64,000 nt of DNA, taken from NCBI GenBank assembly GCA_032209605.1, contig JASFXZ010000001.1, forward strand, positions 28,896,619 through 28,960,618, read 5' to 3'. Made by a program: the position numbers and the translations under genes. Within the stretch, counting starts at the first letter, position 1. The number at the start of each line of letters is the position of its first letter. This stretch comes from Mactromeris polynyma. Lineage: Eukaryota > Mollusca > Bivalvia > Venerida > Mactridae. A model generated the notes under the pieces. That model made no database searches and was not told where the DNA came from. It worked only from the letters and a program-made list of their open reading frames with translations. Below are positions 47,408-60,199 of this stretch, piece by piece.

Positions 47408-48290
47408 CAAAATATCGGGCATTGACACAAACATAAAGATGTGTGACAATAGGAGAACCACAACGTTGAAACTCGTACAAATGAACAACATCACACAGCG
47501 TTTATCCCATGATCCCTTCAAGACTTTATCCAACTTGTTCTGCCATTAGTTTTCATTCATGACAACTGTCTCCGCGTGTACGTCAACAATGTTTCTTCGC
47601 GGCCTTCTCTGAATTAGTTTTTCGACCTTTTCTTTGATTTTGAAACACGAAATAAACCCTGCATGGATAAGACGAATTTTAGTCGATACCTTTATTGGTA
47701 GATCGATCGGGTTACCACTAAGAAACATTTTTGTCATGTTGATGCTACTATTGAATATCTTTTTAGGAACGGTGCAGAGGAAGTCGAATGTACATGGTGT
47801 GATCACTGGTTTCTATGGCACCACAACGCACAATGTACAATAATGTTGGTCATACTAATATACGTTGGTTTTCCATTCCTATATCCACAAATGATGGCGA
47901 TGGTAGATTGGTCTATTATCAAGCATTTGTGCCGTTCGAGAAGGGGTCAAATGTCACAAAAGTTTAGCCTGAGCCGATTTAACTTGAACACTATTTGGCA
48001 TTGATTAAAAATAAAATATTATTAACCGTTTCAATGAACAAATCGCGTAAACAACGAAATAAATCATCTTGAAAATTGTCAGATAATAAGTGCTGTGTCT
48101 GTCTTTTTGAAATTCTAGACACTCTCTGCTTTAGGTTGTCAACCTTTATTTGGAAATGTGGGGAAGAATTGTTCATTTGTTACTGGAGACATGCTTTTAA
48201 AAGGTATGTACTTGTAATAAATGCAGATTTATTCTTAATTTGCAACAATATCATTTTCAACATAACATAGGATTAAATCTTATATAATAT

Positions 48291-49127
48291 AAAATCTATC
48301 ACATTGAAACAAAAGTACGGTCGAACGATCAATGAGCGATGAGTAGGCGTATTGTAAAATTCGAATTCCAAGACATTGAATAATTCTAACACATTCATGT
48401 TAGACACAAGTGATATACAGGATAATCTAGCTCGTCCCGTGCACCTTGCACTTTTTTATAACGAATAAGATAACAAAAAATAACGAGTCAATTAAAGAGT
48501 CATGTCCACATACATACTAATCGTCGATTGTCTGTTCTGCTATCTTGCGTTTTACAGTTTTAGACTAGAAAAAAAATAACGAGTCAATTAAAGAGTCATG
48601 TCCACATACATACTAATCGTCGATTGTCTGTTCTGCTATCTTGCGTTTTACAGTTTTAGACTAGACCAAAAATCGACCAATCAAACTGATGCTTACATAT
48701 CACGTACTCTCAAGCGCGCCTTGTTGACAAAAAACACGTCCACATAACAATATGTAGAGGTTTTATCTTTAAAAAATGAATATAGTTGTCGAACAGAAAA
48801 GCCACATACCAAATACATGTCCACACTATAACCACAAGGAGGGATATAGTAAAGATACACGTATCAAACAAAGATAAAAGGACACATGTGACAAACGTAA
48901 ACAATAGGTGAAGCTATGAGTACCTCTTTGTAATGATCATAGAGAAAAAACGTTTAATTAATTTATCTGCATTAAAAGTTTCTAAAGCCATATCATGTAT
49001 ACGGCTCTTCAAAGGACGTCGCCAGTTTGGTAATGTGTCGAACTGCTTTAAAAACGTTCGTTGCGACTGGGTTTTAATATGTCAAGAAATTGTGAAGCGA
49101 CCTTTGAATTTTTAGTATTCATTTCTG
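48291..49127. other. Copy B-specific segment replacing 2392-2577 of copy A
   Basis: Homology between the copies stops after AATCTTATATAATATAAAAT and resumes at GCATGCACCCTGAGCTGCGT. Copy A has about 186 unrelated bases between these points and copy B about 837. No recognisable protein, terminal inverted repeat or target duplication was seen. Confidence 0.7.
48475..48665 (+). repeat. 96-bp perfect tandem duplication inside a copy B-specific segment
   Basis: The block beginning AATAACGAGTCAATTAAAGA and ending CAGTTTTAGACTAGA occurs twice with no difference I can find, apart from the A-run at the junction. The surrounding 48291-49127 has no match in copy A. Confidence 0.93.
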
Positions 49128-50412
49128 GCATGCACCCTGAGCTGCGTACACGTTATTTAAATTCAAAACTTGCTATTTTGTGTATATCGGTACAGCAAAT
49201 TGTAAAAATATGGATCAACCTTCGATACCAAAACATAACATAATTTCGCTATTAAGGATGTTATATGTGTTTAAGTCAATGCTAATCTCTTGCATGGAAA
49301 TATGCTAATTCTGTTTTAACAATGGTAATAATTGAAAGATGCAGGCACAGTTTTCCAGAGCTTTTTACATTCAACAATGGAGTTTTTTTCTCTCAATTTA
49401 ACCTTACCTGATATACATTAAACACGGTTATATTTTAACGTTCAAGATTGTACTATAGTGTTATAATATAGGGTATGTTTCTAACTATTTCAACACATTA
49501 TATTTTATCACATCATGCAAGTAATAAACGGACGTTCGTAGCCAAGGTGCATCTCTACAAGGCGAATAGGATACGTATTGTGTATTTGTAATTTATACAA
49601 TAGGGAAGACAGGACAGTATTGGTTACATGCAATAAATAAAAGGTAAATAACCCATTAGCGATAAATAGAGAGCGAAGGAATGTATTGTCTGTGGGCATA
49701 TACGACGAAGATCTGTAAAACATAAATTAAAATCGAATTTATAACGAATTGCTAAAGTATAAGTAGAAGCTCAGACAATTGGTAATTGTATATAATAGAT
49801 CTATCTAAAAGATTGGACAAAGGCAACTTTTTGCATTAACTGATCCTAATTATAATGTGAATTTAGTGTTTATATTAATGCCTAGACGATATGCATTATT
49901 GTATGTGGCGTTCACTATAACAACGAACTACACCTCTAACATTTCTAAGTGGTACTGAAAGAAATATAGGTCTCTTTAATCATTGTTTCGACAGGTTACC
50001 ATATACTCTATACTAGCAAAGGATTTATTCACTGTCATCAAATCAACGTTTGACAAATAATTGAGCATGTCATACAATTTCCGGCCAGCATTAATACGCT
50101 ATTGTTCTAATAACAGTCTTTTGTGTGTCCAACAGAATTTGTTATTACGCTATCAATCAAGTTAATAATGGCATTTCCTGTCAACAATACCTTTGACAGC
50201 TGGTAATACAATATCATGTCTTTGGTGCTCTGTTTTTCACTATAATGGTTCGTTAAATATTCGGTATCTTATTGTTATCTCTTTGTCTTCGATATAAATT
50301 TGATTCGACTATTTGCTGTTCCCGTTCATGTTCTTTTATTCTCCCTCCCAATGCGCCATTCTGTTGTGTTAATGTGGCATTTCCTGTGTGACATTTCTTT
50401 CATTTTGAGTGT

Positions 50413-50600
50413 AAAAGAGAGAGAATAAGTTGCTACAGGGAACGCCACATACAATAAAACAGTGCCTCCCTACACAGACCTCTGGGAAAACAACAAGGGT
50501 ACATACGTTAGGGAACAGAGGCGCAAGGAATGGCCGTTCCGACCATAAGGAATACTTAGGAGAATCAAAGAGGACACACAGTGAAAGGGGGGGGGGAATT
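50413..50600 (-). repeat. Dispersed short repeat R1, long copy (copy B)
   Basis: Counterpart of 3865-4055, with a longer G run near 50590. Confidence 0.85.
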
Positions 50601-52039
50601 AATGGATGGAAAAGATCACAGAACAAGTCAAGACAGCTTGCAACAATAGGCCGTAACTGGGCACAAAATAACATGAACACTATATAAAGTGAAAGCGTTT
50701 CACAGGGGAAAGGGAAATATAACATACATTCAAAACACAAAACGACATCATAACCATACAGCGAATTACAGCGATGAGTTCCAACGTAAAATACTGACTG
50801 GGGGTTTAAATCGATTTAACAGCTAGCTAACCTCATACTTAATCGCTATATGAACCAATCAGGTTTCTGTACAAAAAGAAATTCAAACACGTTATATCTG
50901 CGCAATAGTTCCTTCCATTAGCATATTAATTATTTCCATAATCTTGTCGTAATCTACATGTCACGTGATGATCTATGTATAGCTGCTGAGCACAGATCTT
51001 GTTGAACTTTTGTTTTCTGACTCGACATGACTGTGACGCTGGAATAAAACGTTTGATTGGAGTGTAAATCTCAGGCTATTGATAATGAAGTTTGTCCAAA
51101 ATGGTTCAATACAAGTAGAAATCAAGCGCCTTCCTAACGACATGCAAAATTAAATATCTTTGTAGTAAACTTTGTTTGAGTCCACAGACGTAATAAGCTA
51201 AGTTCACTTCTAACCTAATCACATATATTATTTGTAACTTAATAAAAATATTGAAAATGATGTGCGGAACCAATGACACATATGGAAATATTTGAACCAA
51301 ACGTAACGCTCGTTCTTGGCCAAATTGACAAAATGGCGACGTCCTTGGAGTTGTATAATATGGCATAAAGTTCGAACGTAGCATATAGTGGAAATAATGT
51401 TAGAAATTACTTAGTACTTTATGAATAAGAATATATGTTTTGTTTTATCATCAACTGCAAACACGCAAAGTCAAATAACTCTTCGACCGTTGTAGCTAAA
51501 CGCAATTACGGTAACGCAATTATAACATAACTCATTTGCTTCACCACTTGTCCACAACACAGACACTGAAACTGATTTGATTCTATTTGCCGATTAAATT
51601 AAAAAAATAAAAGCTAGTGTACATGTCATTTATTTTTATAAATGACGATCAAATTTCTACTTGACAAAAAGACAAGTTCTAAACATTTAAAATAATCTCA
51701 AAATCTTCAATATGGAAGCAAATAAATTTACATTTTAGTACAGTCTTGGACGTCATATACACAAAAACTATATCTATTCGGCATAACACTCTTTCTAAGA
51801 GATATAGAGAAATAACATAAGTAACTAAAACTTGCACGTGAGGCACGCATAATAACATGAGAGATTTATTTTACTTCTGTGACACAAAATAATGCTTCTA
51901 GCTTGTATATCTTATATCTTGTATCTAGATGTTGGGTAGATGTTTACCATGTGAATTATTCCTTTTTACACTTTTATAGCGTCAGACATTCAATTAAATG
52001 TTAAGAGTCGTGTATGAAGCCCGATATTGCAAGCGCACA

Positions 52040-52138
52040 GTCATTTCAAACGCTTGAGGTGACATAAGTATCGTCATTTCAAACGCTTGAGGTGACATAA
52101 GTATCGTCATTTCAAACGCTTGAGGTGGCATAAGTATC
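52040..52138 (+). repeat. 33-bp tandem triplication specific to copy B
   Basis: GTCATTTCAAACGCTTGAGG plus TGACATAAGTATC is present three times in a row here and once in copy A (near 5474). The third unit has one substitution (GTGGCATAAG). Confidence 0.95.
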
Positions 52139-52455
52139 GCGATGGAGCTGTCGGATACAAAATGTCGCTGATATAATCAATGCGTTCAATCATTAGGGTG
52201 TGCCATTGAAAAAAACAAAACCAAAATGTATATGTCGGATTTTTTATTTTTTTTATTTTCACAAATTTAAATTTTTGATGTTTGCCATGTGCTTACATGC
52301 GTTGATAAATTAAAGTGTCAGTATGGTTCAGACATAGACACAAATGTTGATGTAAAACAACGCATATGTTGCATCAGTGGAGGTTAAACATACGTACGTT
52401 ACGTTAAGGTGTATTTTACCTTACTACTACACTAAACATGAACACTTTTTAGGCT

Positions 52456-52503
52456 AAAAGAGAGAGGATAAGTTGCTACAGGGAACGCCACATACATAAG
52501 ACA
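52456..52503 (-). repeat. Dispersed short repeat R1, end fragment (copy B)
   Basis: Counterpart of 5821-5875: AGAGAGGATAAGTTGCTACA and CCACATACATAAGACAG. Confidence 0.75.
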
Positions 52504-54134
52504 GATATGCACATTTCTTATTTTAAAAGTAGTTTTAAATAAACAAGTATAATAGAGTAGGATCCAATGCTTTAATTTTAATCGTAAATACTCCAACATA
52601 GTTGGTTCCTATCTCGCAAGGTTTGGTTCTCACTGGTGTTTGGGAGTTTCGCCACTTTGCAGGTTTCCATGTTCATCTTGTCGGCATTAGCACTTCAAAC
52701 GTGTTTATAAACAAACATGGTTATATTTAGTATTTCTGTTACAAGTACATGTATAAAAGGTCATCAATGTTAAGTATCAGAACTACGGCAATGAGATTTT
52801 TAAAATAGATTTGTAGGTGAGAACGTGATCTTTGTTAACACAATGAAAATAATATGAAATGGAACACATATATGGCGCCATAAAGAAATGTTTATTCAAA
52901 AGTACAGATATATTCAAGACTGAGCGAATGATCAATAAAAAAGTAACGGTCAGGTTAGAAGCTTAGGGCTTCTATTAGTTTTACTTCTTTGCATTTGATG
53001 TTCTCGTAGTTAGCTTTTAAACGTGTTTAGTAGAACTCTATGATAATATTTTCCGGCTATAATTAATTGCTAATTACAGAATACCATCCGAATACGTCAC
53101 TTACATACATTTACATTAGCCGGCATTTTGTGGACATTGTATTGTGTCATTCAATTCGTTCAGACAGTATTGTCAGGCAATGGCATTGTCAGGTTCAATA
53201 ACAGGTCATAGATTTATGTAACTAGACTCCCGTAGGGCGAAAGAAATAATTGATGAAATAGGTCAATCAAAAGAATCAACAACAGAGACTTACGGTGAAA
53301 AGATGAACATTGTGTTTATATATCAACGAATAAGGAATTATCTTATTAAGGAAATATCCGTGTTCGGAATTACGGAATATAACAAGTTTCTATCGAGAGA
53401 TAAAGCACCAGTCAGAGGGTCAGTCGAGTTTCGTCAGATTATAATCGTCCTTTCTGTTGATTTTGATTGACAGTAAGACCTGCACGAAAGAGGCACAAAT
53501 GAGTCGTAGCCGTTTGTTCAGTCGATGTACAGAAAATAATATTTATTTCAAAGTTGTTCCGACTACGGTGACGATTAAACCTTGCTAAGGTTGTAAAGAA
53601 TCCTATGGTTATCAAATGGGAACTATCAGCGAGCATCACATTTCCAAAATATGTCATTTGTTTTTATTACTTAAATATGTTTGAAAGACTTAAATTTAGG
53701 GATAAACCAATGTCTTAATTCCTTGATATAGTTAAGCATCTAAAAAGATAAAGATTTCAATCTACGAATCTTTGTCAAGCAAATAGTTTAAAACATGTCT
53801 ACAAGAGAAAAAGGAAAATTCGCTACCACATTACTTAATGTGCCAGTAAATATCTAATCGAACAGCGACGAGAATTTCAAGCGAACAAATTAGTCACCAC
53901 GTATTTTACCCTTACATTTTATACATTTATCGTACAGTGACGAATGAATTAAGTCGACATTGTAAGACAATCACCTCTACAAGCAATCTAACACTGCCAT
54001 GCATGAAGTTAACTGTCAAAAGTTATGTTGTTGTATTTCTAGAAAAGTACTAGCAATGTTGTTGCATGTTGACGATACACCAATGCATTTAACTGTCAAT
54101 TTTGCTTGTTTATTTAAAATGGTAGAATGTTACT

Positions 54135-54441
54135 TCGCTTGTTATTGTTTTGACAAAAGTTTGTCATCCAACCAATTGCATTTTCGTAGCGACTGTCGGA
54201 AAAACTTGCGGTCAAAACTGTGTTGAGTTGTTTTCAACTTTGGTAATATTTACAGTCTGGCGATACAATCTCACCAGACTTAAAGCTGCAATAATGTTCT
54301 ATTTAAGTGCTTAAAATAACTGCAATAATATGCAATGACTATAAAAATCTTACCTCAGTAGTATGTTAAATAAATATAATAAGCATCAGCATGGTCATAT
54401 AACAAGTAACAAGTTACATACACTGTGAAATAAGTGTGAAT
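54135..54441. other. 307 bp present in copy B, absent from copy A
   Basis: Copy A reads GAATGTTACT then ATGGACGAAAGG; copy B has 307 extra bases between them. No clear target duplication was found, so this could be a deletion in copy A or an insertion in copy B. No coding content recognised. Confidence 0.8.
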
Positions 54442-54460
54442 ATGGACGAAAGGAGTCTTG

Positions 54461-54536
54461 ACCGGAGGTCTGCGTGGGGAGGCACTGTCTTGTGTATGTC
54501 GCGTTCCCTGTAGTTACATATTCTCTCTGTTTCATT
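54461..54536 (+). repeat. Dispersed short repeat R1, end fragment (copy B)
   Basis: Counterpart of 7525-7600, preceded here by 307 bp absent from copy A. Confidence 0.8.
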
Positions 54537-55626
54537 CCTTGCTTAAAAATGCCGATACTTTGGCTTTTAATGTATTAATTTATTTGGTAAAATTGACCAA
54601 TGGCCACTGTGACGCTGATCTCCAAATAAGTTTTTAACATTGGGACCTGGTATTGGTAACTGTTTTCTCTTTTAACTCATAAGATTTGTTTTGCAACTTT
54701 GCACAAATTGCAATATTCTAAAGTTTTACGTCCAGACTTCAATTATTGATATATAAATAGACAAGATTATTTGTATGTGCAAGATGTTATATCAATCAAA
54801 ACTATAGTTTTGGACAATTGCAGATTTAGAAATCGCAGATCAGTCTTACCGCACAATAGAAGTAATTCTTAGGAATCAGTTTGGGGATTTATATGTAATT
54901 TATATTCGTCTGCACCGTAATTAGATATCGTGTTCTAAAGACGGTATCTGATATTTGCCTTATTTCATTACTGCAATTGTCAGTTTCCTATCGATTGACC
55001 CGACGGACCATGTACTAAATGATATCATTAAGTGGAAGGTGTTTGTAAGTGCTATTCTCCAACAATAAGAGTATAGTAACTCCCATGATTGTAAATCATC
55101 TTCGGAATGCACTTATACTTGTATGTTTTATTTCTTTATATTTGGTTATTTGTTAGCTTTCGGTTATCCATTACAGTGATTACACCTATAGGATTGAATG
55201 ATATTTATATGTTGAACGCGATAGTATATGATCGAGGTGATGTCTGTAACTGCCCGCGTTTCAACCAAAATCATCGATTACCTGTTTCCGAAATTGAAAA
55301 GCTCTAATATATTAAATAAAACAGACATTAAAACGATTCTTATAATAGTCTTTGTAGCTTTTTCGAGAAATCAATTTTCACAATGTTTACTGGTCAAATA
55401 TACACGCGTAGAGTCATATCATGTGGGTTTACATTTCATGTAACATATACGTTTGGTGGTCAATTGCCTTCTAAAACACATAATGAATTTTTATTTTATC
55501 AAATCGAACAAACATTTGCCTGCATGTTGTACTCGTAAAGCAATGCAACACATAAGCACATGTTAGCTAGGAATGAAGGCAGTTTTGCTTCATTCCTTCT
55601 TGTGCTTTTTGGGCGGTTGTGCACTA

Positions 55627-56152
55627 TGTGAGTGACATTTCCTGTGTGTGACATTCCTGTGTGCGTCATTCCCTGTATGTGTCATTATCTATGGGCGACG
55701 TTCCTTGTGGGCGACATTCTCTGTATGTGTCATTCTCTGTTGGCGCCATTTCTTGTGTGTGATATTCCCTGTATGAGACAGTCCCTGTATATGTCTTTCT
55801 CTGTTGGCGGCATTCCGAGTGTGTGGCATTCTTTGTTTGCGACATTCCCTGTGTGTGACATTCTCTGTGTGTGACATTCCCTGTGTGTGACATCCCATGT
55901 ATGTGTCATTCTTTGTTGGCGCCATTCCCTGTGTTTGACATTCTCTTTGTGCGATATTCACTGAATGTGACATTTCGTCTGTGTGACATTCCCTGTATGT
56001 GTCATTCTCTGTGAACGACATTCCCTGTGTGCGACATTCCCTGTGTGTGAAATTCTCTGTGTGCGACATTCCCTGTGTGCGACATACCATGTATGAGTCT
56101 TTCTCTTTATGTGACATTTCCCTGTGTGCTATATTGTCTGTAAGTGATATTT
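55627..56152 (+). repeat. 16-bp minisatellite, copy B
   Basis: Same 16-bp motif family and same flanks (TGTGCACxATGTG before, GTAAGTGATATTTTCG after) as the copy A array, but about 33 units. The unit variants are in a different order, which shows turnover since the copies separated. Confidence 0.93.
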
Positions 56153-59100
56153 TCGTTAATTTTATCTTTATTTGAATCCACGGAGCCATAAACAGAACGA
56201 TATGTAATAATTTACAAGGTAAAGCAATGACTTAGTATGTATGCACACCTTTAGAGATATAAGCTAAAAGCATTATAAAGTATGTATATTTCTGAAGTGA
56301 AATAAATCTCTTAATACCTGCGCAACACATTATGGGTATAGTTCCATTATAACTACTAGTGTACTCTTGTTTTATCTAACTTTGTTTTGCCGAATAAATG
56401 TATTGATAACGTTAATGACGTCACAGACGTGTAAAAAGTATCCGACCAGTGGTGAAATTACAAGTTGCGACATCACAATTGTCTTAAAGTAACAGCCTTT
56501 GTATTTATGGTCGTAATAGTGGTTGGACTTTATGTAATGGTGTTGATATTAAACATTATATTCATTGTTCCTCAAAACACTTGTGTATATGTAGATGGAA
56601 TAAATAAAGCTGTTCTGTGGTGAAATTTAATTATCAAAATGAGACCAGGTACTTCCAAGATATAACTAAATATTCCAGTCATCCTTACTAAATTGTCGTT
56701 TTGCCGTACCCGACACAATACATCTAGTATGGGTCGGTGATTTTGTTCTTGTCTATACAGGGGAGCATGTCATAAAAATTCTGACCGTAAGGGGTCAATT
56801 TCGGAAGTTCGTTCGTGGTACCGCCGACGTACAATTCAAAAAGTTTGACGTAACAAATGTGATCTGCCCTTACTGTTAAATAAGTATCTCCAGTATATAC
56901 ACTGATAATAATATGTTTAAGGGTGACTGTATGCAGTCAGTACTTGAACATTTTAAAAACATACATACACAAATGATCAGAAGTGCTAAATCCTTCATTC
57001 GACGTAGATATCCTAACAAGTGACAATCGTGAATCGTGAATCGTAAGACCATAAACATGGTAAAAAATTATTTCACGTGCCAAGAATTTACAATTTATTT
57101 GCAATTAATGTGAACAAATGTGGCGAACAACCACAAATCTAAAAAAATAAACGTCATAAATTGTGGGTAAGGGACTCGTTAACATTTGTTTCAGGATGGT
57201 TTTACTTCCGAAATAAAATATGCAATATCACTTTTATTCAAAATCTTGCAATCTCGGACAAGTGATATTGGGAGAGCTATGAGTTCACGATTCATATTAC
57301 GTTTTATGACACGAATTAGAAAAATAAAGAAGTCAACACCGGTCCTCCGTATATAATTCATTATTGTACATCATATAATCGACAAAAGACAGTGGAAACA
57401 TTTACAGAACATAATGATAGAATACAAAAATAAATGAATATTTTCCGTGTTAACAATCATTTGATATGCATCATTTATATACAGTGCACACATCTATATT
57501 ACAGTTATGGCAAATAATCACCAACACTCTCGACTCAAGTACAAGTTATTAGGACATTCTTAAATGATTGGTTGTGTCCCGCTTATCCTAACGCTGTGGG
57601 ATTGGTACGTCAGTCGTTTCAGATGTGAAGATAAATGTTGCAGGAAATGCAAAGAAATTACTGACGGTTTGTTTATGAACAAATATGTGTTACTTATAGT
57701 TTATTTATTGAAATTTTAATATAATTAATATCAAACGAGTGTCCGGAGGGTTTGAAGTGTAGAACTTAGGCCATAAAGATGAAAAAATGATGTATAGGCC
57801 TAAGTCACTTATAATTCACCTCGTCTGTAATCCTATTATAAGCCAATACATTGCAGCATGTCGTGATATTAGCTCCCGTACCAAAATTCTCCATATATGG
57901 TAAATGTAGTAAAAAATCCCGCCAACTTGCTTGTGTAGAATTTATGTGACGTAATAAGATGAAAAGTGGATAGGCGGAGCAACGAGAGGCTAATTTTAGA
58001 AATTTATGTTACCCACTTATTAGGCTGATTAAAAAAATAAGTGGTCTAAAAATTACCGTTTCTTATCGTAAATACTCATTTTAAGCGTAAGTTTATCTTT
58101 TCATACTAGCAGTCGCAAATGTAGCCAATTCTGACGTCACATTATTTGTCATTTCACAAGTTAAGTATCGAAAATAATAAATGAGTGTAATTACAAGTCT
58201 ATGACGTCATTTACAATATACATGTACGAACAAATATAGTTCGCCAGACGCCAATCGGATATATTGGGCATATATACCAAGAGTCTCGTAACTTTATTTT
58301 AAGTAATATATTGCATTTGTCTGCGACATATATAACGAAATAATAATGTTATAAAATGTCAATTTTACATAGTATTACATAGTTTCTTAACATTTCAGCA
58401 TCACGCTAACATCACATCAATTGATAAAACATAGACTTGGCCATTCTTAAATAAATCCATTCTTAAATAAATGTTCGTTTGCGGTCCCACTACTATTGTT
58501 TTCCGACGCAGCCGTACTAACATGGCTTTGCTATTTGCATATCAGTGTTGTGTAAACGTACCAATCAAATCTTACATTAACCACTAAACCAGCTTCTCTT
58601 CAACCAAACAACGTTTGTAACCTTGGCGTGGATTGGTTAACCTTTCGATAATGGATGCGTTATCTGACCGAAATCCACTGAATTTCGCTGAATTTACCGA
58701 AATTCATTTTGGATATGGAGTGACCAGCAATCCCAACATCTCGGCCATTTTTTGTTTGCACAACAAATCTTAACTTTCAAATTGCACCGACCATCTTTTT
58801 TTCAAGATGTTTCTTGTTACTGCCGTCGGTATGTCGATAGTTCAATCAATTTATTCCACTTTTCAAGGTTATTTTCTATCTTAAGACGCTAAATAAATGC
58901 CGCCTAAACGGAATCAGGGGAAATTTTGATGGATAGGTCGGTTTGATGCAACCTAACAATAATTAAGGATGGTCCTGGCGCCATTTATTGTTTACGACAA
59001 TGTTAATACAAGATAATTTAACATCTGACGTATAATACACATCATAAAAGTCAAGAGAACAAGTAACAAACATGGTGTCATTGTAAACCCTGCCAACATT

Positions 59101-59949
59101 TTATGATGATGACATTAACACACTGCTGTTAAAAACAAATGTTAACAATTAAAATAGCAGTTGTAGCAGGGTTCAGAATTAACATAACATTGCTTATTTT
59201 GCAATATTGCTTAAAACTGAGTCAATGTAGAACATATACGGATGAATGGACGACTGCTTGTCTTTTTTTTCATTTTGACAAACAAGAGTAAAGTAAAGCA
59301 TCGGGTATATTATAAAAAGACTTATTAATATTTCACTTTGTTTATATTTAGATGATGCGATAAGTTTCGTGTTATTCGCTGATAATACAAAAAGGGATGT
59401 CAGTTAAATTATTATATAATTTAATGGTGATTTTAACCCAAGTGTGTTTAAAACCAGCGATGGCCATAAGGATGAATTAAAACGTGATACTTAAATGTGT
59501 CATTCACACGAAATAATAATATACAAAATATAATGCCCTAAGGCGGGTCAAAACTATGCGAGCGTGCAATGGGTTTATACATACGTATACGTAAATTACA
59601 GAACAAAAACTTGAAAGCGAATAAAACAAGTGAAACCATTATGTTGGCCTGCTTTCCTAACAAAACTATGATGACACTTCTTCGACATACTTGAACAACA
59701 CGAAGTCTTAAAAATACACCAAGTAAGTACAAGATAAGTTGTGTGTTGATGTTAGTCTTTTTGCTGTATTTGTAGTCTGTGATCAGACCATCTGTTGAAC
59801 ATTATTCATTTGAGTTACCCTTGCTGACCCGTTGACTTTGGCTTCGACGGATACTTTCCGACTGTTCCGTGCTTGATGTTTACATGTACTTGGACCCGCT
59901 TGTAACAGCTGTATACAGAAAAATCCTCAACAAATAATCGACTCACCCT
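56153..59949. other. Copy B non-coding stretch between minisatellite and GPCR
   Basis: Counterpart of 9076-12839, with R2 at 58494-58820. No gene. Confidence 0.55.
58494..58820 (+). repeat. 310-bp dispersed repeat R2, copy B locus
   Basis: Near-identical counterpart of 11405-11730 inside the segmental duplication. Confidence 0.85.
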
Positions 59950-60071
59950 CACGTATGTACACTTTAACTTCAGCAAGTGGTTATGTTTTACTGATTTTTG
60001 TTTTCCCGGAGGTCTGTGTGGGGAGGCAATGTATATGGCGTTCCCTGTAGCAACTTATTCCTTCTCGCACA
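59950..60071 (+). repeat. Dispersed short repeat R1, partial (copy B)
   Basis: Counterpart of 12840-12962, just downstream of the receptor gene. Confidence 0.82.
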
Positions 60072-60111
60072 GTACGGTAACTATTTTGATCAGGGTACCT
60101 CGAATAAAATA

Positions 60112-60117
60112 TTTATT
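60112..60117 (-). terminator. Candidate polyadenylation signal of GPCR copy B
   Basis: AATAAA on the minus strand about 85 bases past the receptor stop, the counterpart of 13003-13008. Confidence 0.45.
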
Positions 60118-60199
60118 AAGGATAGCCATGTCGTGGTTTGCCCACATACGTAATTATAATTCAAAATGTTCATATTTGTATTCAAATATACACATAGTT

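Larger units (their letters stand above)
46216..55626. other. Copy B non-coding stretch
   Basis: Counterpart of 403-8724 with the copy-specific pieces listed separately. No gene. Confidence 0.6.
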
